Shown piece after piece: positions 9,512 to 18,269 of a DNA stretch of 64,000 nt. The DNA lies in NCBI RefSeq assembly GCF_017355985.1, contig NZ_JAFIQU010000003.1, positions 231,884-295,883 of the forward strand, in the 5' to 3' direction. Numbering within the stretch: the stretch's first letter is position 1; each line of letters begins with the position of its first letter. The position numbers were made by a program, and so were the translations under genes. The notes under the pieces are model-generated. The model did not search any database. It had not been told where the DNA came from and worked only from the letters and a program-made list of their open reading frames with translations. The stretch comes from Arenibaculum pallidiluteum (GTDB lineage: Bacteria > Pseudomonadota > Alphaproteobacteria > Azospirillales > Azospirillaceae).

Positions 9512-9948
9512 TCCGCGAGGATCCGCACGTAAGGCCGAGCTTCCTGCACGAAGAGCAGGACCTCGTACACCATGGAGTCGACGGTCATCGGCTCGGCGGA
9601 GATCGTCTCGCCGATCACCAGGATCTTCTGGCTGGGGTCGACGACGAAGCAGGCGCGTTCGAGGCCCCGGGCGGCTCGCAGTACCGAAAGCACGCCGCGC
9701 CGCTGCTCCGGGGCCTGGGCCGTGTACGGCACGTAGCCGAGCTCGGCCCAGATGCGGAACCGCGTGAACGAACCCTCGTCCGTCGTCTCAGGGCTCAGGG
9801 TCACGTGGTAGAGCAGGTCGTCGAGCTGGAAGCGCTGGTTGGACGGGCGCGGGGACTCGTGAATTCCGAGCAGACCGTCCGGCGTCACATGGACCGTACC
9901 GATCTGGAGCGGCAGGGCGACGTTCGCGACGTCGGCGAGCGGGGGCAT
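9502..9948 (-). CDS. Conserved hypothetical protein, 148 residues
   Basis: I do not recognise a named family. It is a soluble mixed alpha/beta protein without signal peptide or membrane helix; the middle contains a run of beta-strand-like segments (FQLDDLLYHVTL, FTRFRIWAELGYVPYTA) and the C-terminus is hydrophobic. A type III chaperone or YbjN-like fold is possible from the pattern, but this is weak. Its 3' end overlaps the convergent LysM gene by 10 bp, and it is divergent from psd. Confidence 0.6.
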   Translation of the reverse strand: MPPLADVANVALPLQIGTVHVTPDGLLGIHESPRPSNQRFQLDDLLYHVTLSPETTDEGSFTRFRIWAELGYVPYTAQAPEQRRGVLSVLRAARGLERACFVVDPSQKILVIGETISAEPMTVDSMVYEVLLFVQEARPYVRILADYL

Positions 9949-10099
9949 TATCTTCTCCGCGGGGGCGGTCCTGTCGAAGCTAGGACTTTCTCGGCTTAAT
10001 ATCCGGTAAAGCTGCAGCGTTTGCAGTGTGCCGGTGTTGTTCTATGGTGGACCCGCGGCCCTCCCGGGGGACCGCGTTCCCCTTCTATTATTGGTCAAG

Positions 10100-10792
10100 A
10101 TGTCCGCCCTCAGCACCGTCCTTGTTCCGATCAATCGGGCCGGCTGGCCCTTCATCGCGCTCTTCGCCATCGCGACGGCCCTGCTCGCCTGGATCGCCGA
10201 GCCCCTCGGCTGGATCGGCGCCATACTCACCGCGTGGTGCGTCTACTTCTTCCGGGATCCCGACCGGGTCGTCCCGACCCGCGAGGGTCTGGTGGTCGCG
10301 CCGGCCGACGGTACGGTGCAGATGATCGTGCCTGTCACCCCGCCGCCCGAGCTCGGCATGGGTTCCGCGCCGCTGGTCCGGATCAGCATCTTCCTCAACG
10401 TGTTCAACGTGCACATCAACCGCACGCCGGTCGGCGGCACGGTCGAGGCGGCGCATTATTCCAAGGGCCGTTTCATGAACGCGGCGCTGGACAAAGCCAG
10501 CGAGGAGAACGAACGGATGGCGGTGCGCGTCCGGATGGCCGACGGGCGGGACGTGGCCTTCGTGCAGATCGCGGGTCTGATCGCGCGCCGGATCCTGTGC
10601 GACCTGCGGGTCGGCCAGGAGGTCGTCGCCGGCGAGCGCTACGGCCTGATCCGCTTTGGAAGTCGGACCGACATCTACCTGCCCGAGGGAGCGCAGCCGC
10701 TGGTGATCGTGGGCCAGAAGACCCTGGGCGGCGAGACCGTGATCGCGGACCTCCTCTCGACGGAGCCGCCGCGGAGGGGGGAGGTGCGATGA
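10100..10792 (+). CDS. psd: Phosphatidylserine decarboxylase proenzyme
   Basis: Membrane enzyme converting phosphatidylserine to phosphatidylethanolamine. The 230-residue protein belongs to the short class of Psd. It has N-terminal hydrophobic helices, the conserved NVFNVHINRTPVGG segment, and the RFGSRTDIYLP autocleavage site, where Ser188 is expected to become the pyruvoyl group. The ATG at 10100 gives MSALSTVLVPINRAGW; a longer in-frame start at 10028 would add non-conserved residues. The stop overlaps the pssA start by 4 bp (ATGA), so the two successive pathway steps are translationally coupled. Confidence 0.96.
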   Translation: MSALSTVLVPINRAGWPFIALFAIATALLAWIAEPLGWIGAILTAWCVYFFRDPDRVVPTREGLVVAPADGTVQMIVPVTPPPELGMGSAPLVRISIFLNVFNVHINRTPVGGTVEAAHYSKGRFMNAALDKASEENERMAVRVRMADGRDVAFVQIAGLIARRILCDLRVGQEVVAGERYGLIRFGSRTDIYLPEGAQPLVIVGQKTLGGETVIADLLSTEPPRRGEVR

Positions 10793-11685
10793 TCCGGCTG
10801 AAGCGGCGCACGCGGCGCCCTGTGGACCGTCCGCCGCGGCTGCGCGGCCTGTCGGTCAACCACATGCTGCCCAACGTGCTGACCATGCTGGCGCTGTGCG
10901 CGGGCGTGACGGCGATGCGCTTCGCGATCAACGGGCGCTTCGAAGCGGCAGTGGCCTCCATCATCGTGGCCGCGGTGCTCGACGCGCTGGACGGGCGGAT
11001 CGCGCGTCTGCTGAACGGGCAGAGCCGCTTCGGCGAGGAGCTCGACAGCCTGTCGGACGTGGTCAGCTTCGGCGTCGCCCCGGCCATGATCCTTTACCTC
11101 TGGACGCTTTCCGGGGCGGGAACCCTGGGCTGGGTCGCCGTGCTGGCGCTTTCGGTTTGCGCCGCGCTCAGGCTGGCGCGTTTCAACTCGAAGCTCGGCC
11201 AGAACGACATGCCGGCCTATGCCTACAACTACTTTACCGGCGTTCCGGCGCCCGCGGGGGCGGGATTGGCCCTGCTGCCGCTCGTCCTGTCCTTCGAGAT
11301 CGGCCGCGATCCCGCCGCCTCGCCCTGGATCGTCGCGCCCTGGACGCTGGTCGTCGCGCTGCTGATGGTGAGCTGGGTCCCGACCTTCTCTCTCAAGGGC
11401 ATCCGGGTCCCGCAGCGGCTGGTGGTGCCGATCCTGGTCGTGGTGGGCCTGCTGGCCGCCGCGCTGGTCAGCGCCCCGTGGCTCACCCTTGCCGGGATGG
11501 GCATCGCCTATGTGGCGAGCATCCCCTGGAGCCTGAGAGAGTTCCGGCGCCTGCGCGCCGAGGCCGAGCGGCTCCAGGCGCAGCTCGCCGCGCCGGATCC
11601 GCAGTCTGGGCCAGACTCCGACCTCGATCCCGGGTCCGATCCCGGGCCGTCGCCCGACTCCGGCGCCCGGCAGCCGGCCTCGTGA
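10789..11685 (+). CDS. pssA: CDP-diacylglycerol--serine O-phosphatidyltransferase
   Basis: Integral membrane enzyme making phosphatidylserine from CDP-diacylglycerol and serine, the substrate for the upstream Psd. It is 298 residues with about eight hydrophobic helices. The CDP-alcohol phosphotransferase motif DG-x2-AR-x8-G-x3-D-x3-D is intact (from DGRIAR to the Asp of LDSLSD). The last 40 residues are a hydrophilic tail rich in Pro, Asp, Ser and Gly (repeated DPGSDPGPSPD-like units), probably disordered. The start overlaps psd, and the next gene begins 10 bp downstream. Confidence 0.95.
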   Translation: MIRLKRRTRRPVDRPPRLRGLSVNHMLPNVLTMLALCAGVTAMRFAINGRFEAAVASIIVAAVLDALDGRIARLLNGQSRFGEELDSLSDVVSFGVAPAMILYLWTLSGAGTLGWVAVLALSVCAALRLARFNSKLGQNDMPAYAYNYFTGVPAPAGAGLALLPLVLSFEIGRDPAASPWIVAPWTLVVALLMVSWVPTFSLKGIRVPQRLVVPILVVVGLLAAALVSAPWLTLAGMGIAYVASIPWSLREFRRLRAEAERLQAQLAAPDPQSGPDSDLDPGSDPGPSPDSGARQPAS

Positions 11686-11695
11686 AGGCCGCCGC

Positions 11696-12301
11696 GTGCT
11701 CGACGCGGCGGCGCGGCGCCTGATCGACCCGCCACTGGCGCGCGCCGCGGCCGTCCTGGCGGGGCTGGGCATCGGGGCCAATGCGCTGACGATCGCCGGC
11801 TTCGCGCTGGGACTTCTCGGGGCGGGCGCGCTGGCGGTCCAGGCCTACGGCGCCGGGCTGGCGCTGATCCTGGCCAATCGGCTCATGGATGGTCTCGACG
11901 GCGCCGTCGCCCGGCGCGCCGGTGCGACGGACCTCGGCGGCTATCTCGACATCGTCTGCGACTTTGTCTTCTACAACGCCGTCGTCTTCGGCTTCGCGGC
12001 CGGGCATCCCGAGCAGGCGATCGCCGCGGCCTTCCTGATGCTGTCCTTCACCGGGACGGGAACGTCCTTCCTGGCCTTCGCCGCGCTGGCGGCGAAGCGG
12101 AACCTCAGCACCGAAGCGCGTGGCCGGAAGAGCCTCTACTATCTCGGCGGGCTGACCGAGGGCACGGAGACCATCCTGCTGTTCGTCGCGATCTGTCTGT
12201 TCCCGGCGGCGTTCCCATGGCTCGCCTGGGGCTTCGGCGCCCTGTGCTGGGCAACCACCGGCGCCCGGGTTGCGGCGGCGGTGCGGACCTTCAAGGGCTG
12301 A
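11696..12301 (+). CDS. CDP-alcohol phosphatidyltransferase family protein (YnjF-like)
   Basis: A 201-residue membrane protein of the same superfamily as PssA. Its active-site motif is DGAVAR-x7-G-x3-D-x3-D; the first spacer is seven residues rather than the usual eight, with the YnjF-like ATDLGGYLDIVCD. The substrate alcohol is unknown. The GTG start at 11696 lies 10 bp after pssA stops, which suggests one phospholipid operon. It probably makes a minor phospholipid or handles a different CDP-alcohol. Confidence 0.85.
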   Translation: MLDAAARRLIDPPLARAAAVLAGLGIGANALTIAGFALGLLGAGALAVQAYGAGLALILANRLMDGLDGAVARRAGATDLGGYLDIVCDFVFYNAVVFGFAAGHPEQAIAAAFLMLSFTGTGTSFLAFAALAAKRNLSTEARGRKSLYYLGGLTEGTETILLFVAICLFPAAFPWLAWGFGALCWATTGARVAAAVRTFKG

Positions 12302-12306
12302 GGACG

Positions 12307-13152
12307 TCAGGCGCGGGCGGACACGATCCGGACGTTCACGCCCAGTGCGACGGTCCCGTCCACGCCCATGGCGCGGAAGCGGTCGTGGATCGCGGTCTCG
12401 AGCACGGCGCGCCCGGCCTCCGGCAGCCCCGCGATGCGGGTGGCGAAGGTCATCTCCAGCGTCGCCCTCCAGAAGGGCTCGCCCGCCGGCAGCCGAGCCA
12501 CCGGGGTGAGGACGGATGCGGTGACGTCCGAGAAGCCCGCGGCCGTCATCGCCGTCTCGAGCGAGCCCGGCCTGGCGAAGCGGAACAGCGGCGCAACGGC
12601 GTCCGCGGGATCGGAGCCCAGCACCGCATCCAGCGCGGACGACAGCACCGCGAACTGCGCATTCGCCTCGCGCGGCCCCCAGACCATGAAGGCGGCGCGT
12701 CCGCCGGGCCGCAGGACGCGCCGGCACTCGGCCAGGGCAGACCCGACCTCGGGGACGAACATGATGCCGAACCGGCAGGTCAGGGCATCGAAGCTCGCGT
12801 CGGGCAGCGGCAGGAGGCACATGTCCGCGGCGGCGAAGGTGGCCCATGCGCCGCCCGTGAACTCCGGCCGCCGGGCACGGCGCGCCGCCGTTCGCAACAT
12901 GGCCTCGGTCAGGTCCAGTCCCAGGACGCCGCCGTCCGGCCCTGCCGCGCGGGCCGCGTTCAGGGCCGGCTCGCCCACGCCCGAGGCGAGATCGAGCACG
13001 AGATGGCCGGGCCCGACGCCGGCGGCTTGGATCAGGGGGCCGTTCAGCTTCGCCGCGAAGGGGGCGATGGGATCGGCCCAGCGTTCCCAGGCCTCCGCGC
13101 TCGCCTGCCAGCGCGCCCTTTCGGCGGAGGCGGAGACCGTCAGTTCAGCCAA
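12307..13152 (-). CDS. Class I SAM-dependent methyltransferase (UbiE-like)
   Basis: A 281-residue Rossmann-fold methyltransferase. Motif I is VLDLASGVGEPAL, followed by acidic-strand GLDLTEAML and the post-II AADMCLLPLPDASFDALTCRFGIMF characteristic of UbiE/COQ5-like enzymes (quoted in parts because it is one continuous segment). The substrate is not predictable. The best start is a TTG at 13152, overlapping the end of the upstream gene by 13 bp; no in-frame ATG exists before motif I. It converges on the preceding gene with a 5-bp gap. Confidence 0.85.
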   Translation of the reverse strand: MAELTVSASAERARWQASAEAWERWADPIAPFAAKLNGPLIQAAGVGPGHLVLDLASGVGEPALNAARAAGPDGGVLGLDLTEAMLRTAARRARRPEFTGGAWATFAAADMCLLPLPDASFDALTCRFGIMFVPEVGSALAECRRVLRPGGRAAFMVWGPREANAQFAVLSSALDAVLGSDPADAVAPLFRFARPGSLETAMTAAGFSDVTASVLTPVARLPAGEPFWRATLEMTFATRIAGLPEAGRAVLETAIHDRFRAMGVDGTVALGVNVRIVSARA

Positions 13153-13445
13153 CGCTCGCCATTCCCCGCCCTCCGGCTGCCGGTGCGATCCTCGCTCACT
13201 CGGTCGTAGAGGTCGGCGATCTGGGCGGCCATCTTGCGCTGGGTGCCTTGGAGCTCCTCGATGCGCCGCAGCGCCGTGCCCAGCTCCTCCGCGAGGCGCC
13301 TGTGGATCTGGTCCTGCCGCGCCGCGGCCTCGACGAGATTGCGGCGGAGATGGCGCCGAAGGTCCCCGGCCAGCACGCCGATCAGGGCGGCGCAGGCGAG
13401 GCTCGCCACGATGACGACGGCGGCGATGACGGTGACCCAGTCCAT
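13140..13445 (-). CDS. Small membrane protein with coiled coil
   Basis: A 101-residue hypothetical protein. One N-terminal membrane helix (about residues 5-27) is followed by a basic segment (RRHLRRN) and a long charged helix likely to form a coiled coil (about 35-85). The layout resembles small inner-membrane proteins with a cytoplasmic coiled coil, but I do not recognise a family. A GC-rich dyad at 13454-13474 lies just upstream and overlaps the presumed ribosome-binding GGGAG. Confidence 0.6.
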   Translation of the reverse strand: MDWVTVIAAVVIVASLACAALIGVLAGDLRRHLRRNLVEAAARQDQIHRRLAEELGTALRRIEELQGTQRKMAAQIADLYDRVSEDRTGSRRAGNGERWLN

Positions 13446-13493
13446 GGTCGGCTCCCGGCGGCGGGACCGCCGGGCGCGCTCCCCCTCACGGGG

Positions 13494-13781
13494 TCAGGGT
13501 ACCACCTGGCCGGTGACGGGGTCGAGGAGGACGCGAACGCGGCGGCCTGCGCCGTCGACGGCCTTCACGACGTACCGGCCGTCCTCGGCGTCGATGGCCA
13601 GGATGCGGCCGATGCCCAAGGCCTCGGCCTCGGCGGCGATGCGCGAGATCGGCAGCGCCTCGGGGGGCAGCTGGCTCCGGCCGGTGCCCCAGGACGCGTC
13701 CGCTGCGGAAAGGGCGGCCAACACGACGAGCGCCGCGACATTGACGCCACCCAGGATCAGGGCGGGACGGGACGTCCTCAT
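13494..13781 (-). CDS. Exported small protein with PepSY-like domain
   Basis: A 95-residue protein. The N-terminal hydrophobic segment (about residues 8-28) is a signal peptide or anchor. The rest has the pattern of a short PepSY domain: ISRIAAEAEALGIGRILAID, then a strand-rich YVVKAVDGAGRRVRVLLDP and the terminal TGQVV. Such domains are often periplasmic inhibitors or redox-associated modules. Function unknown. Confidence 0.65.
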   Translation of the reverse strand: MRTSRPALILGGVNVAALVVLAALSAADASWGTGRSQLPPEALPISRIAAEAEALGIGRILAIDAEDGRYVVKAVDGAGRRVRVLLDPVTGQVVP

Positions 13782-13898
13782 GGCTGGGCTCCTTGCTGCT
13801 TCGGCCGAATCCTCAAGCGGATCCGGGGGCAGGCGCAGTGAGCGGCATCACAAGGCGGGCAGGGCCCGCAACGGCACGTGGGGGCGCGACCAGTCCGA

Positions 13899-14222
13899 TC
13901 AGATGACGGCGGGCGCCGGGCGGACCACGGGGGAGAAGTCCTTGATCTGCTCGGCGAAGGCGCGCAGGACGGGCGCAATACGCGCCTTCATGTCCTCGGT
14001 GACGTGCGCGTCGGTCTTCAGGATGATCCGGGGCGCCTGCTCCATCAGCCGCTGCGAGCGCATCGGGCCGATCTTGTCGTCCAGGAACATCGCGAGGCCC
14101 ATGATCATGCCCAGGCTGACGTCATCGGGGCTGTCGGGCGCCGACAGGGCTTCGTGAAGCTCCTGCATGAGCGCGTAGGTGACGATGGAGCTCCGTTCGA
14201 TCACGTCATCGTGCTTGAGCAT
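13899..14222 (-). CDS. Conserved hypothetical protein, 107 residues
   Basis: No family recognised. It is predicted to be an all-helical soluble protein (ALMQELHEALSA, LGMIMGLAMFLDDKIG, DMKARIAPVLRAFAEQIKD). The ATG at 14222 lies under a region containing a GATTC (GANTC) site and TTAAG elements, but I cannot assign a regulator. It stands alone between a PepSY-like gene and an SDR gene on the same strand. Confidence 0.55.
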   Translation of the reverse strand: MLKHDDVIERSSIVTYALMQELHEALSAPDSPDDVSLGMIMGLAMFLDDKIGPMRSQRLMEQAPRIILKTDAHVTEDMKARIAPVLRAFAEQIKDFSPVVRPAPAVI

Positions 14223-14290
14223 CAGGCTGTCCCCCGGGGAACTGGAGAAGGCGGATGCCCGAGGTTAAGCCCGTGACCGTAACCGATTCG

Positions 14291-15328
14291 TTAAGTTACC
14301 GGAATGATGTGCCCTTCCTGTCTTTTCGTGACCTGCCTACCGCGCCGCATCCGGCGCAGGGCGTGAATCGCGATGGGCAGCACGGCGAGCGATGCCGCCA
14401 CCAGGGGCAGGACGGTGCGATCGCGGCCATGGGATGTGCCCCAGCCGCCATGGGACCCGGTTCCGGCGGCGACTGGCTCGAAAACGCCGCCGCGCGTCGC
14501 CGGCGCATCCTGATCGGCGAACAGCTCCGCGCGGCCCGACCGGCCCGAGACCCGCGAGGCCGACCGCGGCGCGAGGTTCCGCCGCAGCGCCAGGACGCGC
14601 CCGGCGGGCCCGACCACCACCTCTGGGCGCGGCCGCGCGATCAGGTCGAGCACGGCCGCGGCGACGACCCGTGGTGGGCAGGTGGCGCGGGTCACCTCGA
14701 TCCGGCGTCCGGAGAAGTTCGCGGCATGCTGGAAGAACGGCGTGTCGATGGTCGCCGGCAACAGGGTGCAGACCTGGATCGCCGGACTGTCGAGCAGCTC
14801 CTGCCGCAAGGCTTCCGACAGGCCGCGCAGGGCGAACTTGCTGACGACGTAGGCGGTCGAGTCCGGCTGCCCCGTCACGCCGGCCAGCGCCGCGGTGTTG
14901 ATCAGGATGCCCTCGCCCTGCCGGCGGAAGCAGGGCAACGCCGCCCGAGCGCCGTTCACGGCCCCGAAGAGGTTCGTCTCCAGCACCTGCCGCCAGACAT
15001 CGGCGGGAATGTCCTCGAACCGGCCGAAGACGCCGACGCCGGCGTTGTTGAACCAGACATCGATCCGTCCGAAGCGCCGGACCGCCTGCTCGGCCAGGGC
15101 GGCCACGCTGGCGGCATCGGTCACGTCGGTCGGGACCGCGATGGCCTCGGCCCCGAGATTGGCACATTCGGACGCGGCCTCGCTCAGGGGCTCCTCGCGT
15201 CGGGCGGCGAGGACCAGGCGGGCGCCGGCCTCTGCAAGGGCGCGGGCGGTCGAGCGTCCTATTCCGCTCGATGCGCCGGTCACCACCACCACCTTTCCCG
15301 CGATCCGCCGACCCCTGCCCACCACCAT
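14291..15328 (-). CDS. SDR-family oxidoreductase with C-terminal membrane tail
   Basis: A 345-residue short-chain dehydrogenase. The cofactor motif VVVTGASSGIGRSTA (TGxxxGIG), the NNAG motif (DVWFNNAGVGVFG) and the YxxxK active site (AYVVSKFALRGL, with Ser/Thr upstream in LINTAALAGV) are present. The extra C-terminal 80 residues end in a hydrophobic helix (LLPLVAASLAVLPIAIHAL) and a basic tail, so it is probably membrane-tethered. The ATG at 15328 is preferred; an earlier in-frame start would add an unrelated 35 residues. Substrate unknown. Confidence 0.88.
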   Translation of the reverse strand: MVVGRGRRIAGKVVVVTGASSGIGRSTARALAEAGARLVLAARREEPLSEAASECANLGAEAIAVPTDVTDAASVAALAEQAVRRFGRIDVWFNNAGVGVFGRFEDIPADVWRQVLETNLFGAVNGARAALPCFRRQGEGILINTAALAGVTGQPDSTAYVVSKFALRGLSEALRQELLDSPAIQVCTLLPATIDTPFFQHAANFSGRRIEVTRATCPPRVVAAAVLDLIARPRPEVVVGPAGRVLALRRNLAPRSASRVSGRSGRAELFADQDAPATRGGVFEPVAAGTGSHGGWGTSHGRDRTVLPLVAASLAVLPIAIHALRRMRRGRQVTKRQEGHIIPVT

Positions 15329-15499
15329 GACGGCTCCCCGCTGCGAACTCCCGCATCTCTGGGGAGAACAGCGGCCGCCATCCTTGGTCACGGATGCGGG
15401 CCGCCTAGGGAATCGAATTAACCTTATGTTCATCCTGGCCCGCGCACCCTGGAATGCCGACTCGTCGGCCAGGGAGCAACTGTCGGAGGCTGACGCGGC

Positions 15500-17296
15500 G
15501 TGGGCGCGAGTTCCGGCGAGGACCAGGTGCCGACGCGGTTCGGCGCGTTGTTGGACGGCCTGCCAGACCCGACCTTCGTGCTGGACGTGCGGAGCGGCAG
15601 CGCGCGCGTCGTCTATGCGAATCCCGCCGGTCGCTCGCTTTCCGACGATCTAGAGCCAGCCCTGCACGAGCCGTCGCTCGCCAGGGCGATCCAGGCGGGC
15701 CGGTCGGCCCGTGTTCCGCTGCGTCTGATGCTCGAGGCTTCGGTCGCGCCGCTGGAGGAGCCCGGCATCGCGCTGGTCGTTCTGCGCCAGGCCGGCCCGG
15801 ACGCCCTCGTTCGCGAGGTGATCGAAAGCATCGGCGAGGGCTTCACCCTCTGGGACCGGCATGATCGGCTGGTGCTCTACAACAGCCGCTACGTCGAGCT
15901 CTTCGCCGTCGGAGCCGACATGATCCGGCCGGGCGTGCGCTTCGTCGATCTTCTCAACGTGATGGTCTCTCGCGGCGCCTACAGGGTCGCGGACCGCGAC
16001 GCATTCATCCGGCGCCGGATGGCAAGCCGGCAGGCGCGCGAGACGCGGCTCGAGGTCGCCATGGCCCATGGACGGGTCTACCGCGTCGTCGAGCAGCGCA
16101 CGCCGAGCGGGATGCTGGTCACGGTCTGGGTCGACGTGACCGAGCTGAACCAGGCCGAGCAGCGCCTCCGGGACGCCATCGACAGCGTGACCGAGGCCTT
16201 CTCGCTATGGGATTCCAGCGGGCGGCTGGTGCTGTGCAACCGCCGCTTCGCAGATCTCGTCCCGTCGGGCGGGGAGCCGCTCGAGGGCATCGGTTTCGAG
16301 GAGGCGCTGCGGCGCGGGGCGAAGGCGGGGATCTACCGCGTCGATGGCGACATCGATGCATGGGTGCACGGCCGCACGGCCCTGTTCCGCCACGGCGGCA
16401 GCTTCGAGCAGCCGGTGGCGGACGGACGTTGGCTGCTGTCGGGCTATCGGCGGACGAGCGAAGGAGGCGTGGTCGGCATCGAGACCGATGTCAGCCTGAT
16501 CAAGCGGCAGGAGCTCGCGCTGTCCGAGCTTGCCGAGCGCTACATGGCGGCGCGCGACAGTGCCGAGGAGGCCAGCCGCGCACGTTCGCAGTTCCTGGCG
16601 CTGATGAGCCATGAGCTGCGCACCCCGCTGAACGCGATAATCGGCTTTTCGGAGCTGATCGAGACCCAGGCGCTCGGCCCGATCGGGGTGGAGCGTTATG
16701 TCGAGTACGCGCGCGACGTGCGGCTGAGCGGAAGCCACCTGCTGGCGCTGGTGAACGATCTCCTGGACATGTCGAAGATCGAGGCCGGGAAGTACGAGCT
16801 GCACCGAGACGTGGTCGACCTGCGGCAGATCGTGCGGAGCTGCGTGCGCATGATGGCGCTGCGTGCCCAGGAGGCGGACGTCATGCTGGTCGACCGGCTC
16901 GACGAGATCCGGATGCCGCCGCTCAATGCGGACGAGCGAGCCTTGAAGCAGGTCATCCTGAACCTGCTGTCCAACGCGCTGAAGTTCACCGAGGCCGGGG
17001 GGCGGACCGAGATCTCGGGCGCCGTTCTGGGAGGTTGGGTCGAGATCCGCGTCGAGGACGACGGGATCGGCATCCCGCCCGAGCATCTCACGCGCATCGG
17101 CCGGCCGTTCGAGCAGGTCGACAACGCCCATACGCGCCGCCATGCCGGCACCGGCCTCGGCCTGGCCCTGAGCCGCTCGCTCGTGGAGCTGCATGGCGGC
17201 TACCTGGACATCGACAGCGCGCAGGGTCGCGGCACCTGCGTGACGGTCCGCCTGCCGGCGCTGTCCGAGACGGCCTGCCAGCCCGCCAGGGTCTGA
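15500..17296 (+). CDS. PAS-domain sensor histidine kinase
   Basis: A 598-residue kinase without obvious membrane helices, so probably cytoplasmic. It has an N-terminal PAS-like segment (about 12-95), two PAS-7-type repeats (SIGEGFTLWDRHDRLVLYN near 113 and SVTEAFSLWDSSGRLVLCN near 225), a coiled linker, a HisKA domain with phospho-acceptor His371 in the SHELRTPLNAI H-box, and a HATPase_c domain (N-box ILNLLSNALKF, G1 VEDDGIGIPP, G2 GTGLGLALS). No receiver is attached. The GTG at 15500 is the start. PhyR is encoded 151 bp downstream, but this kinase is of the HisKA rather than HWE class usually paired with PhyR. Confidence 0.92.
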   Translation: MGASSGEDQVPTRFGALLDGLPDPTFVLDVRSGSARVVYANPAGRSLSDDLEPALHEPSLARAIQAGRSARVPLRLMLEASVAPLEEPGIALVVLRQAGPDALVREVIESIGEGFTLWDRHDRLVLYNSRYVELFAVGADMIRPGVRFVDLLNVMVSRGAYRVADRDAFIRRRMASRQARETRLEVAMAHGRVYRVVEQRTPSGMLVTVWVDVTELNQAEQRLRDAIDSVTEAFSLWDSSGRLVLCNRRFADLVPSGGEPLEGIGFEEALRRGAKAGIYRVDGDIDAWVHGRTALFRHGGSFEQPVADGRWLLSGYRRTSEGGVVGIETDVSLIKRQELALSELAERYMAARDSAEEASRARSQFLALMSHELRTPLNAIIGFSELIETQALGPIGVERYVEYARDVRLSGSHLLALVNDLLDMSKIEAGKYELHRDVVDLRQIVRSCVRMMALRAQEADVMLVDRLDEIRMPPLNADERALKQVILNLLSNALKFTEAGGRTEISGAVLGGWVEIRVEDDGIGIPPEHLTRIGRPFEQVDNAHTRRHAGTGLGLALSRSLVELHGGYLDIDSAQGRGTCVTVRLPALSETACQPARV

Positions 17297-17447
17297 GCCT
17301 GCTTCCTGCAGCGCCGCGGGCGGCCCAATACAGCCGAAAAGGTTAGACCGACCGAAAATCTCGCTGCGCCGACAGCCCGTGCTATGCAACTCGTCGTCCG
17401 GGCGCGCGTTGTCCGCCCGAGGGATTTCGCAGCACGTCGAGAGAGCA

Positions 17448-18245
17448 ATGGCGGATTCATCGGCCGAGGTCGTCAAGCAGCTCCCGTATCTGAGACGCTA
17501 TGCGCGCGCGCTCCTGGGCTCCCAGGATCGCGGAGACCGCTATGTCAGGGTGACGCTCGAGACCTATCTGGCCGAACCCGAGAGGATCGGCGAGGCGGAC
17601 CGGGATTCGCGCGTCGCGCTGTTCTCGCTGTTCCATGACGTCTGGTCCCTGATCGACCCGGAAGGCGCGCTCGGTGACGATCCGGACGATCTCGATGCCG
17701 GAGGGGTCCGTGGGCTCGCCAGCCTGCCTCCGCGGCAGCGCCAAGTGCTGTTGCTGATCTCGCTGGAGGGCTTCTCCTTCGACGAGGTGTCGCGGATCCT
17801 CGGCATGGAGCCCAGCGAGATCCGCGTGGATCTCGACCGAGCCCGGAGCGAGATGGCGGCGGTCGGCAACGTCCGAGTCCTGATCATCGAGGACGAGCCC
17901 CTGATCGCCGAGGACATCGCGGATCTCGTGACCGGCTGGGGGCACGAGGTGATCGGACAGGCGGCACGCGAGGAGGAGGCACGGCGCCTGGCCGAGGAGG
18001 GGCGTCCCGAGCTGATCCTGGCGGATATCCAGCTCAAGGGCGGCGACAGCGGCATCCGCGCGGTGCAGCAGATCCTGCGCTCGACCAACGTGCCGGTGAT
18101 CTTCATCACGGGCTTCCCGGAGCGCCTCCTGACAGGAGAGCAGCTCGAGCCGGCCTTCCTGATCTCGAAGCCCTTCGAGCCCGAGGTCCTGAAGACGGCG
18201 ATCGGCCATGCGCTGACCATCCAGCCGCCGCGCACCATGAACTGA
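17448..18245 (+). CDS. phyR: PhyR-type general stress response regulator
   Basis: A 265-residue anti-anti-sigma factor. The N-terminal part is a sigma-factor mimic (ECF region 2/4-like, PYLRRYARALLGS, then LPPRQRQVLLLISLEGFSFDEVSRIL). The C-terminal receiver carries the acidic pocket in LIIEDEPLIAEDIA, phospho-acceptor Asp193 in ELILADIQL, and the conserved Lys in ISKPF. In the family, phosphorylated PhyR sequesters NepR and frees sigma EcfG. The ATG at 17448 (MADSSAEV) is preferred over an upstream in-frame ATG. No nepR or ecfG gene lies beside it, which is unusual. Confidence 0.95.
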   Translation: MADSSAEVVKQLPYLRRYARALLGSQDRGDRYVRVTLETYLAEPERIGEADRDSRVALFSLFHDVWSLIDPEGALGDDPDDLDAGGVRGLASLPPRQRQVLLLISLEGFSFDEVSRILGMEPSEIRVDLDRARSEMAAVGNVRVLIIEDEPLIAEDIADLVTGWGHEVIGQAAREEEARRLAEEGRPELILADIQLKGGDSGIRAVQQILRSTNVPVIFITGFPERLLTGEQLEPAFLISKPFEPEVLKTAIGHALTIQPPRTMN

Positions 18246-18269
18246 GCCGGAGGGCGGGCCGGCCCGGGA

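Noticed and set aside
10021-10788. Upstream in-frame extension of pssA
   Set aside because: It is a different-frame shadow of psd; the real ATG overlaps the psd stop.
13454-13474. 8-bp GC hairpin between two small genes as a terminator
   Set aside because: No T-run follows on the transcribed strand; it is more likely a leader structure or chance in GC-rich DNA.
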